Shown: positions 34,676-41,648 of the stretch, piece after piece
How positions within the stretch are numbered: position 1 is the first letter of the stretch
How the letters are laid out: every line of letters begins with the position of its first letter
Assembly: GCA_017998095.1 (NCBI GenBank)
Contig: JAGODU010000018.1
Location: 1-41,904, forward strand
Source of the DNA: Prolixibacteraceae bacterium
GTDB taxonomy: Bacteria > Bacteroidota > Bacteroidia > Bacteroidales > Prolixibacteraceae
Direction: 5' to 3'
Length of the DNA: 41,904 nucleotides
Program-made: the position numbers and the translations under genes
Notes under the pieces: generated by a model
What the model saw: the letters and a program-made list of their open reading frames with translations, nothing else
The model's database searches: none
What the model was told of the DNA's origin: nothing

Positions 34676-36175
34676 CTATTTAACGTTTTTTACGTGCCTA
34701 TTTTCATTCCATATAAGTTCATATTCGTTAATCCGCTTCAAATCTCTATTTACCATCAATTCTCTCAGCCCAAGAAGCTCCACAGCGTTAAATTTTTCAG
34801 ATATCACCGCAGTTATCTTGGTAGCATCGCCAAGATCAAGCAGAAATGCTTCCAGATTTTCGTCATACTGAGAAAGTATTTTATCTTTGTAATCGTAATA
34901 CCATTCACACCCTGGATAAGGGGTTGCAAAAAAAGGATATACTTGAATCCCAAGCTTATCCCAAGCCTTTATGTTTGTCCTGATAGTCTCGAAAGATTCT
35001 TCCGGAAATCCGATTATCTGATTAGGGATCGGCCTTATACCCGCATTCATAGTAACTGCTATGGCTTTTTCATTGAGTTTTGACGTAGAACCCTTGCCAA
35101 TCGATTTCAATATACTATCAGAGAAAGATTCAAGACCGTAATCAAGATGAGCACAACCAAGTTCTTTAAAACGTGTCAATAGATCATCGTTCACAACAGC
35201 AGCATGTGCAGTTGTCCCCCAATGAATTCCTCTACAGGAAACCTGATCGTGCCGTTTTCCCTCTCTGATACATCTCGGCTGCAAACCCGATTTTACCCAT
35301 AGGTCATAGAATTCTTCAAACCAATCGCTTTTTCTTGCAAGAACAGCAAAATTTTCATCGAGAATCGATACAAAATCCACGCCAAATCTATCTTTTGCAT
35401 ACTTTACAAGACCTACAATATAAGTAGGACTGTGATGACGGATCTTTCTGTGCTGTGTAATCTCCACATCCTTTTTTCCGCCTTTCTCGACAATTTTCAA
35501 CTCACCACTCAAACCAAGATGAAAACAGAACTTACATCTGTATGGACACCCATAGCTTGCTATTATGCCAATGTGTCTTTTAGCAAGCATCGCCTCCTCA
35601 CTTAATAACAAACCGCTGTTTTTAAAATATATATCGAGAGGAAACATCTCCCATGCCGGGTACGGCAGGGAATCAACATCATCCAATAGCGGTCTTTCTT
35701 CTGTTAAAAAAAGCTGTCCTTTTTCGTCTCTGAATATAATACCCTTTATATGTTTCAAATCATTATTTTTTTCATCGACGTTTTTCAAAATTTCTGGAAG
35801 CGTCATGTAAGCTTCTCCGATGATGCCCACATCAATCTCAGGCAAAAAAGCCATGACATCATAGGGTATAGGTGTAATAAAACCTCCTCCAGCTACAATT
35901 AAGGCATCAGGACTTTTTTCACGGGCCAGTTTCACAAATTTCTTTATAAAACCATATGTAGTGATAAGTCCACCAACAGCGATTACACCCCATGTGTCTG
36001 CACTAAGCACCTGGAGTGTTTCTTCTTCACTGGGTCTCCAGGCATTCGCATCAAAAACCTGCACCATATGACCTTCCCTTATCGCTATTGCGACCAGCTG
36101 GGCCATTCCATAAGGTATATGCGATGGGCTCTCGTTTTGTCGAATAATCGGATTAACAAAAAGTATTTTTGCCAA
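34676..36175 (-). CDS. Radical SAM protein with N-terminal B12-binding-type domain
   Basis: About 500 residues. The B12-binding-type domain spans roughly 1-135 (YGMAQLVAIAIREGHMVQVFD, VIAVGGLITTYGF, LIVAGGGFITP) and has no DxHxxG His. The radical SAM Cys motif is C212-C216-C219 counted from the longer start (SYGCPYRCKFC), followed by SILDENFAV, HLDYGLESFSDS and NQIIGFPEESFET. I prefer TTG 36175, since AAGGTG lies 7 bases upstream; TTG 36181 would add two residues. It follows the Maf-like gene and precedes the 644-residue transferase. Its reaction is unknown; C-methylation or another radical change on a sugar is plausible. Confidence 0.91.
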   Translation of the reverse strand: MAKILFVNPIIRQNESPSHIPYGMAQLVAIAIREGHMVQVFDANAWRPSEEETLQVLSADTWGVIAVGGLITTYGFIKKFVKLAREKSPDALIVAGGGFITPIPYDVMAFLPEIDVGIIGEAYMTLPEILKNVDEKNNDLKHIKGIIFRDEKGQLFLTEERPLLDDVDSLPYPAWEMFPLDIYFKNSGLLLSEEAMLAKRHIGIIASYGCPYRCKFCFHLGLSGELKIVEKGGKKDVEITQHRKIRHHSPTYIVGLVKYAKDRFGVDFVSILDENFAVLARKSDWFEEFYDLWVKSGLQPRCIREGKRHDQVSCRGIHWGTTAHAAVVNDDLLTRFKELGCAHLDYGLESFSDSILKSIGKGSTSKLNEKAIAVTMNAGIRPIPNQIIGFPEESFETIRTNIKAWDKLGIQVYPFFATPYPGCEWYYDYKDKILSQYDENLEAFLLDLGDATKITAVISEKFNAVELLGLRELMVNRDLKRINEYELIWNENRHVKNVK

Positions 36176-36182
36176 TTTCAAT

Positions 36183-36188
36183 CACCTT
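36183..36188 (-). promoter_or_regulatory. Ribosome binding site deciding the radical SAM start
   Basis: AAGGTG on the minus strand with a 7-base spacer to TTG 36175. It is too close (1 base) to serve the TTG at 36181, so the shorter start is favoured. Confidence 0.5.
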
Positions 36189-36193
36189 TTGCT

Positions 36194-37204
36194 CTAAAAT
36201 GATGCTTCATTGAAATAATCGAGTACATCAGCGAGTCTCGCAAACTCTATTCCCTGACCAAACAAAATTCCACCTTCGGTGCAATTATATGTAATACAAG
36301 GTGCATGCGGTGCCATTTGCTTAAATATTTGAGCATACCAAAAATAACCTGGATCGGTTATCCATGTTTCATTAAGGTAGGGATTATATATCTTCACCAG
36401 ACCTGCCTCAGGATTATCTGGAAATAATTCGAGCAGATGTTCGTAGTACTGCGTATTTCTCACTTGTGTCCCTGGTGGATAAGAACAATCCATACCTGTC
36501 AGTATTACCGCCGGGCTTTTGAGTATAGTATGGGCAAATACCCAGGCAGATGCTCCCACATTGCCGCCAGTAACCATACATGGAACTTTATTCATTTTAT
36601 ATATTCTTCTCGTAACACTTTCTGGATTGTCGTAGTCATCGTAAAGCGGATTCCACCAATAAAGCTCCATGCCTGCGCTAATGCATCTCTGTGCTATCTC
36701 GGGAGAAGAGCTTGTCGATATGATTAACCTTATTTTTGGTCCAAAAAGGTTTACCAGTTCTATGAGTTCCTCATTTCGAGCTATCTGATCGGTATTTAGA
36801 GCAGGATCAAGATCCTGACGCTCAAAGTAGTCATCCTCTGGTCTTTGCGAAAGCCGTGGGTCACCAAACCACCTGATAATCCGATGGGGATCTGGATCAA
36901 CCGTAACCACAAAATCAGGCACAATACCGTTTCTCAGGCAGTGCCCCATAGAACCATCAGCGCTTATGATATATCCTTTAAAGCCTTTCTTTTTTAGTGT
37001 CTCCAATGACTTAGTGCGATGAAGGCTCGGACCACCAGAAACAACAAGTGAAGGTTTAGGTATTTCCTCTTTAAGCTCCACTTGCAGGTCTTTGATAGTT
37101 TTCTTTATGTACTTAAGGTTTTCTTCTGCATGTTTAAAACCAAGACCAGCTGTCTTTTTTAGCGTAGCATCTGCAAGTAGCTTGAATTGTTCATCAGTCA
37201 GCAT
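36194..37204 (-). CDS. Maf/DUF115-domain protein, putative nonulosonate (flagellin-type) glycosyltransferase
   Basis: 336 residues carrying the MAF_flag10 (DUF115) core: LVVSGGPSLHRTKSLETL (about 52-69), GYIISADGSMGHCLRNGIVP, DFVVTVDPDPH, VPCMVTGGNVGASAW and VILTGMDCSY. Motility accessory factors with this domain attach pseudaminic or legionaminic acid to flagellin Ser/Thr. Classical Maf proteins have about 600-700 residues with N- and C-terminal extensions, so this is a core-only form. It follows the CMP-nonulosonate synthetase and the small protein, and overlaps the latter by 11 bases, so it may be the transferase for that sugar. GGAAGAAG precedes ATG 37204. Confidence 0.85.
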   Translation of the reverse strand: MLTDEQFKLLADATLKKTAGLGFKHAEENLKYIKKTIKDLQVELKEEIPKPSLVVSGGPSLHRTKSLETLKKKGFKGYIISADGSMGHCLRNGIVPDFVVTVDPDPHRIIRWFGDPRLSQRPEDDYFERQDLDPALNTDQIARNEELIELVNLFGPKIRLIISTSSSPEIAQRCISAGMELYWWNPLYDDYDNPESVTRRIYKMNKVPCMVTGGNVGASAWVFAHTILKSPAVILTGMDCSYPPGTQVRNTQYYEHLLELFPDNPEAGLVKIYNPYLNETWITDPGYFWYAQIFKQMAPHAPCITYNCTEGGILFGQGIEFARLADVLDYFNEASF

Positions 37205-37382
37205 TTTCTTCTTCCCACAAAAATTTATTTGATTTCATTACAAACGCAATACTTCCTCCAAGTTTCTCAAATGCTTTTGTCTCAAATATCTTTGAGAAGT
37301 CAGCTTCTTTCGTCTCGCTGTTATCGGTGTTAACATTCATTGTGTTCCCAAGGTTGTAATTACCTTTTAAAAATTTACTCAT
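37194..37382 (-). CDS. Small 62-residue protein of unknown function
   Basis: I do not recognise it. The sequence is hydrophilic, with an Asn/Thr-rich stretch (residues 9-25), an acidic/Lys middle, a short apolar segment (GGSIAFVM) and an acidic end. No signal peptide, Cys motif or membrane helix is seen. The gene fills the space between the CMP-sugar synthetase (stop 2 bases upstream) and the Maf-like gene (11-base overlap). AAGGAG lies 8 bases before ATG 37382; the in-frame TTG at 37388 is less likely. The tight fit and good ribosome site support a real gene, perhaps an accessory or acceptor peptide for Maf, but this is speculative. Confidence 0.6.
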   Translation of the reverse strand: MSKFLKGNYNLGNTMNVNTDNSETKEADFSKIFETKAFEKLGGSIAFVMKSNKFLWEEENAD

Positions 37383-37384
37383 GT

Positions 37385-38098
37385 TCAAATCTCCTTTTTT
37401 GTTAAAACGAATTCTGCAAATAGCAGATCAATTTCCTCGTCAATATCAATCGATCTGTTATAGGGCATAATATGAACACCCGAATTTTTCGATATAATGA
37501 CTCCTTCATCAAACAAGGTTTCCCTTCTTGTAGCATATGCCGCCCCATTAGGTACAACGATCTTTTCAAGCGATTGAAAAATACCTCTTTCACCTTTCAG
37601 CTCGCCCTCGATAAGAAGCGTAGCCTTGTAATCATCCTTAACATTGAACATCCACTCAGGTCTTTCGTGAACGGTCTTGGCTGTAAATACAGATCCAAGA
37701 CTTCGATCGGACATCAAAATATCAATACAGGCATCGATATCAAGTCCTAAACAAAATGGGGTTGTGGGTTGCATAGTAACCACAATATCAACTTTTTTAG
37801 ATTCTTCTTTTTCAACGAATTCGACAGCATGCTGAGTTACCCATTCGGAAGGACAGTCTTCGGCAAGGTGTGCAGGTCTATCAAATGGCACCTCAGCACC
37901 ATATTCAAGTGAAATCCTTTTAATCTCGGGGTGGTCTGTAGATACAATTATACGCCTTAAGTGTTTACTGCCAAGCGCAGCCTGGATCATATAGGCAACA
38001 AGTGGCTTGCCACCAAGAGTCCTTATGTTTTTCAACGGTATCCTCTTTGATCCCCCTCTTGCATGAATTACTCCGATAATATTAGTTTCATCATTCAT
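37385..38098 (-). CDS. CMP-nonulosonic acid synthetase (acylneuraminate cytidylyltransferase, LegF/PtmB-like)
   Basis: Couples CMP from CTP to a sialic-type acid, the activated donor for glycosylation. At 237 residues it is the most canonical cytidylyltransferase of the window: the CTP loop GVIHARGGSKRIPLKN, RRIIVSTDHPEI, VTMQPTTPFCL, VVPNGAAYATRR and the metal-binding RSIDIDEEIDL near the end. The order NeuC, CBS nucleotidyltransferase, Gfo/Idh, then this gene, then a Maf-like gene resembles the Campylobacter legionaminic acid locus, so legionaminic acid or a derivative is the likely substrate. It lies 3 bases after the aminotransferase gene and directly before the small protein. Confidence 0.92.
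   Translation of the reverse strand: MNDETNIIGVIHARGGSKRIPLKNIRTLGGKPLVAYMIQAALGSKHLRRIIVSTDHPEIKRISLEYGAEVPFDRPAHLAEDCPSEWVTQHAVEFVEKEESKKVDIVVTMQPTTPFCLGLDIDACIDILMSDRSLGSVFTAKTVHERPEWMFNVKDDYKATLLIEGELKGERGIFQSLEKIVVPNGAAYATRRETLFDEGVIISKNSGVHIMPYNRSIDIDEEIDLLFAEFVLTKKEI
37391..37396 (-). promoter_or_regulatory. Ribosome binding site of the small protein
   Basis: AAGGAG on the minus strand, 8 bases before ATG 37382. It lies inside the last codons of the CMP-sugar synthetase gene. It supports translation of the 62-residue protein and its ATG start. Confidence 0.6.
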
Positions 38099-38101
38099 AT
38101 T

Positions 38102-39472
38102 TCACCATTTATAAGGAATAGAAACATCTACGTCAGCATCTTTGAGCAAATCAAGATTACTAAAAACCTTCTTGAAGGCTTCTGCCACATCGCGCATATC
38201 ATCTATCGTATTTGGACGATTGATATGATAAAACCAGATGAAGCGCTTTTTAAGCAACTCCTCACCCACAGGACAATCTCCCAACCTGTAATTTCTTTCA
38301 ATACCATACATATGGCAAGACCAAGGACAATTGTTTTTCCCATATGCAATTTTCTTCAAAAATATCGGATTCTCATACATTAAATGTAAATAACCTGAGC
38401 CAACAGGTATCCCTTCGGCTCTTAAGGCAGCAAGTATCTTTTGACGCTCAACTCCAGTCAATAAAGAATCGTAGAGCATCGGAAAAACATGGGGTACGGT
38501 ACCATCCTTTATCTTTGGTACACAAAGACCCGGTATATCTTTCAATATTTCACACAAAAACATTGCATTTTCAGTACGTATACGGTTATTTTCGTCGAGT
38601 TTCTCAAGTTGGGCTATTCCCAAAGCGGCCGTTAATTCCGTCATCCTGTAATTCAAACCTACCAAATTAACCAGTTCTTGTTCACTCCATGAATAATCAG
38701 CTATCAGTTCCCCGTGGTTTCTTATCAGCCTTACTCTCTTTGCATAAGCAGGATTGTTTGTTACAACCATACCTCCCTCGCCTGTCATCAGGTTTTTTGT
38801 CTCCTGAAAACTAAAAACACCTATATCGCCGATTGTTCCAACATATCTATCGTTAAATTTTGTCCCTGGTGCCTGCGCTGAGTCCTCGATAACGAACAGT
38901 TTGTGGTTTTTTGCTATTTTCATGATGGCGTCCATATCAGCAGCATTACCAAGAAGATGCACAACAAGGATGGCCTTTGTTTTAGGTGTGATGGCCGCTT
39001 CTATTTTGAGCGGATCAATGCAAAACTCTTTATCTTCCACATCAGTAAAAACCGGTATTGCATTAACGGAAACAATGCTCATGGCAGTTGCATTAAAGGA
39101 CATGCACGTTGTAATTACTTCATCGCCAGGCCCTATACCAACTGCACCCATCGCTGCCGACAGACCAGAGGTAGCAGAATTAACCGTTATAGCGTATAAT
39201 ACATTAAATTTTTTTGCGAAAGCGGCTTCAAATTTTCGTACCATCCGTCCGCCAAGAAAACTAAAATACTGACCAGAAATATCCTCTGCCTCTGAAGATG
39301 GTGTTACGAGGATTTTCTCTATATCGGGCGTGGCGCTTCCCATGAAACGAGAAAATTCTTGCCTCTCAAGGACCTCTCTTATATAATCCCACTCTTTTTC
39401 ATCAATGACGACTGAACTATGAAAAGGCCTCTTGCGTGTCGGTTCACCACCTAATAACGCCAACTGATTCAT
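38102..39472 (-). CDS. DegT/DnrJ/EryC1/StrS-family PLP-dependent sugar aminotransferase
   Basis: 456 residues. PLP-site elements are TVNSATSGLSAA (97-108), FVIEDSAQAPG (D197) and the Schiff-base Lys K226 (SFQETKNLMTGEGG). The C-terminal part has C382, C386 and C400 in the pattern CX3CX13CP, the same as in the 437-residue paralogue at 24.5-25.8 kb. An insertion of about 20 residues near 45-66 is absent from that paralogue. It lies between a Gfo/Idh oxidoreductase gene and a CMP-nonulosonate synthetase gene, forming a triplet repeated elsewhere in the window. It probably places an amino group on a precursor of the nonulosonic acid. Confidence 0.92.
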   Translation of the reverse strand: MNQLALLGGEPTRKRPFHSSVVIDEKEWDYIREVLERQEFSRFMGSATPDIEKILVTPSSEAEDISGQYFSFLGGRMVRKFEAAFAKKFNVLYAITVNSATSGLSAAMGAVGIGPGDEVITTCMSFNATAMSIVSVNAIPVFTDVEDKEFCIDPLKIEAAITPKTKAILVVHLLGNAADMDAIMKIAKNHKLFVIEDSAQAPGTKFNDRYVGTIGDIGVFSFQETKNLMTGEGGMVVTNNPAYAKRVRLIRNHGELIADYSWSEQELVNLVGLNYRMTELTAALGIAQLEKLDENNRIRTENAMFLCEILKDIPGLCVPKIKDGTVPHVFPMLYDSLLTGVERQKILAALRAEGIPVGSGYLHLMYENPIFLKKIAYGKNNCPWSCHMYGIERNYRLGDCPVGEELLKKRFIWFYHINRPNTIDDMRDVAEAFKKVFSNLDLLKDADVDVSIPYKW

Positions 39473-39491
39473 ATATCATTTTCTCCTAATT

Positions 39492-40514
39492 TCATTCTTT
39501 TTCATGATGTTTTGAATTGAGTAACTCAAACACATTTACAGGGAAACCGTTACGTCTCGCCGATTTGACCAAACCATGGCATATCGCCAGTGAAGCAAGG
39601 CCGTCTTCTCCGGAACAATTCACCCTGTTTTTAACCTTTCTTATGACAGATACAATATCGTATACAGCATTTACAAATCTATCCCTTTTTTGGATACTGC
39701 GTCTTTCTATGTCTGATAGTTCTCTATAGCCTGAATACCTACGGCTATCCATAAAAGAATACATCTCTATGTTCTCTCCATTGTTTAATATTCTTATTCT
39801 GCCTTCTTCTCCGATAATATCGATTTCAAATATGAGATTCTCTCTTTTACCGATTGCAGCAATCGTGCAAACACAGTTGTTTTCAAATACAATCCATCCT
39901 GATATATCCGGGTCAAGTTTATTTACATCGTTAGAGATCCCGCTAATTTCAGTTATGTTCTTTTGCAGAAGCATCCTTGTAACGTCTATCAGGTGGGAAC
40001 CAATATTAAAGATCTGACCTGAATAAAACGCATTCATAACCTTAACAGTCCCTATCATACCCTTTTCAATCATTTCCTGGGCGTAGAGATATGTATCATC
40101 CCATCTCCGAGTGTGGTTAACTGCCAAGACAACATTCCTATCTGAACATAACCTGACCAATTCTTTTGCATCCTCAATATTTGAAGTTATAGGTTTCTCA
40201 CAAAAAATACCTTCGACAGGATAATTTACAATCTCCTTAGCTATTTGATAATGGCTTTGTTCAGGTGTGCATATGGAAACAATCTGAGGTTGTAAAACCT
40301 CCATCAAATCCCTAACATTCTTATACACAGGTATATCTCTGCGATGTTCTCTAAAAACCACCGTTCTGCCTTCATCAATCTCAACAGCTCCTACAAGCAC
40401 AGTTTCTTCACACCTTTCGTATGCAGAAACATGACTCCATGTTCCAGTTCTATTTGGGTCAAGGCTAAACTGAAAACCTATATTTCCTAAGCCAACTACA
40501 GCAGCTCGATACAT
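39492..40514 (-). CDS. Gfo/Idh/MocA-family oxidoreductase (PtmF-like position)
   Basis: 340 residues. The NAD loop is AAVVGLGNIGFQF, the EKP motif is in IFCEKPITSNIEDA (about 114-127), and the substrate domain has VLAVNHTRRWDD and IFNIGSHLIDVTRMLL. It probably oxidises or reduces a sugar hydroxyl with NAD(P). In Campylobacter a protein of this family (PtmF) follows the CBS-domain nucleotidyltransferase PtmE in the legionaminic acid locus, and the same order holds here. AAGGA lies about 11 bases before ATG 40514. The next gene, an aminotransferase, starts 19 bases on. Confidence 0.9.
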   Translation of the reverse strand: MYRAAVVGLGNIGFQFSLDPNRTGTWSHVSAYERCEETVLVGAVEIDEGRTVVFREHRRDIPVYKNVRDLMEVLQPQIVSICTPEQSHYQIAKEIVNYPVEGIFCEKPITSNIEDAKELVRLCSDRNVVLAVNHTRRWDDTYLYAQEMIEKGMIGTVKVMNAFYSGQIFNIGSHLIDVTRMLLQKNITEISGISNDVNKLDPDISGWIVFENNCVCTIAAIGKRENLIFEIDIIGEEGRIRILNNGENIEMYSFMDSRRYSGYRELSDIERRSIQKRDRFVNAVYDIVSVIRKVKNRVNCSGEDGLASLAICHGLVKSARRNGFPVNVFELLNSKHHEKE

Positions 40515-40529
40515 ATTTTTAGATATCCT

Positions 40530-41618
40530 TCAAGAAATATTGAATTTTTCAACGCTTTTATTGTACTCTTCCCATTGCCCAATATCCAACCAACCATCAT
40601 AGATTGGATATACGCTTACCTTCTCTCTATTTATAATTATATCGATAAGCTCGTTCATATCAAACAACCTATTACGAGGAATATATTGAATGATATGGGG
40701 CTCCATAACATAAACCCCAGTATTGATAACAACATCGTGGACGGGCTTTTCCTTTATCTTATCAAGTCTGCCGCCTGACATCTCAAGAACACCAAAAGGA
40801 ATCTTTACCTCATTATGACAACCAATAATTGTTATTGCAGATTTATTCTCCAAATGCCATAAAAGGACCTGTTCAAAATCAACATCAAGCACTGAATCAC
40901 AGTTAGTTACAAAAAAGGTTTCTTTTAATTTATCTTTCAAAAGCCTTAAACCTCCAGCAGTACCGAGAAAATCATCCTCTTCAACCCATTCAATCTCATA
41001 CGGATATTCGTTATCCTTTAGAAAAAGTTTTATGAACTCCTTCTTATAATTGAGCGTATATAAAAATTTATGCATGCCATAAAGAAAAAAACGCTCCATT
41101 ATCACTTCTATAACAGGTTTGTTTCCAAGAGGAATTAGAGGTTTAGGAAGAATTTTTGTAAAAGGATCAAGCCTCGAACCCTTACCGCCAGCCATTATTA
41201 CAACTTGATTTTCATATTGTTTCTTTGGAATAATCTTTTCCTTAGACCCGAGCATATCTGTCCACAGAAACACATCTTCAATAATGCCGAAGTTATTTAA
41301 CACAGGAATTTGTTCTATTTCTGTCTCAACCATCAGAGTTTTTACATGTTCCTCTATGTCCGCAATACCGGATCTCACAGCAATAAAATCTCTGTGCATA
41401 ACCAAACCAATTTTATCGCTGAATTTTCTGCCGTCTATAATCGCCCTCCTTATATCACCATCCGTTACCGTACCAAGAAGTCTGTTTTTTTTATCTACAA
41501 CAAATAAAACTCGCTCAGCAGTTTCATTGAGTTTCTGCATAGCCTGCTTAATAGTTACACTTTCTGAAATCAACATGGATTTCAGCTTATTTTCGTCAAA
41601 TCTATCCCTTTTTATCAT
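40530..41618 (-). CDS. ptmE: CBS-domain sugar-1-phosphate nucleotidyltransferase (PtmE/GlmE-like)
   Basis: 362 residues. Two CBS domains come first (about 8-60, with LLGTVTDGDIRRAIIDG, and about 72-125, with IPVLNNFGIIEDVFLW). A nucleotidyltransferase domain follows: VVIMAGGKGSRLDPFT near 140, ILPKPLIPLGNKPVIE, FFVTNCDSVLDVDF with the metal Asp, and DGWLDIGQWEEYNKS. In Campylobacter, PtmE has this architecture, is encoded next to NeuC/NeuB homologues and makes GDP-glucosamine for legionaminic acid synthesis. The same neighbourhood here supports that role, although the nucleotide and sugar are inferred. The CBS pair may sense adenine nucleotides. Confidence 0.88.
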   Translation of the reverse strand: MIKRDRFDENKLKSMLISESVTIKQAMQKLNETAERVLFVVDKKNRLLGTVTDGDIRRAIIDGRKFSDKIGLVMHRDFIAVRSGIADIEEHVKTLMVETEIEQIPVLNNFGIIEDVFLWTDMLGSKEKIIPKKQYENQVVIMAGGKGSRLDPFTKILPKPLIPLGNKPVIEVIMERFFLYGMHKFLYTLNYKKEFIKLFLKDNEYPYEIEWVEEDDFLGTAGGLRLLKDKLKETFFVTNCDSVLDVDFEQVLLWHLENKSAITIIGCHNEVKIPFGVLEMSGGRLDKIKEKPVHDVVINTGVYVMEPHIIQYIPRNRLFDMNELIDIIINREKVSVYPIYDGWLDIGQWEEYNKSVEKFNIS

Positions 41619-41648
41619 AAAAATCGTCTTTCACCGCCAGTGAATACA

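Noticed and set aside
34550..35083. Plus-strand open frame of 177 codons across the junction of the 644-residue gene and a radical SAM gene
   Set aside because: It lies opposite two well-supported minus-strand genes with clear motifs, has no recognisable domain and no ribosome site, and its composition is that of a reverse-complement shadow.
38901..39272. Plus-strand open frames opposite the 456-residue aminotransferase
   Set aside because: They are antisense to the conserved PLP-binding core of a clear DegT protein; no independent evidence supports them.
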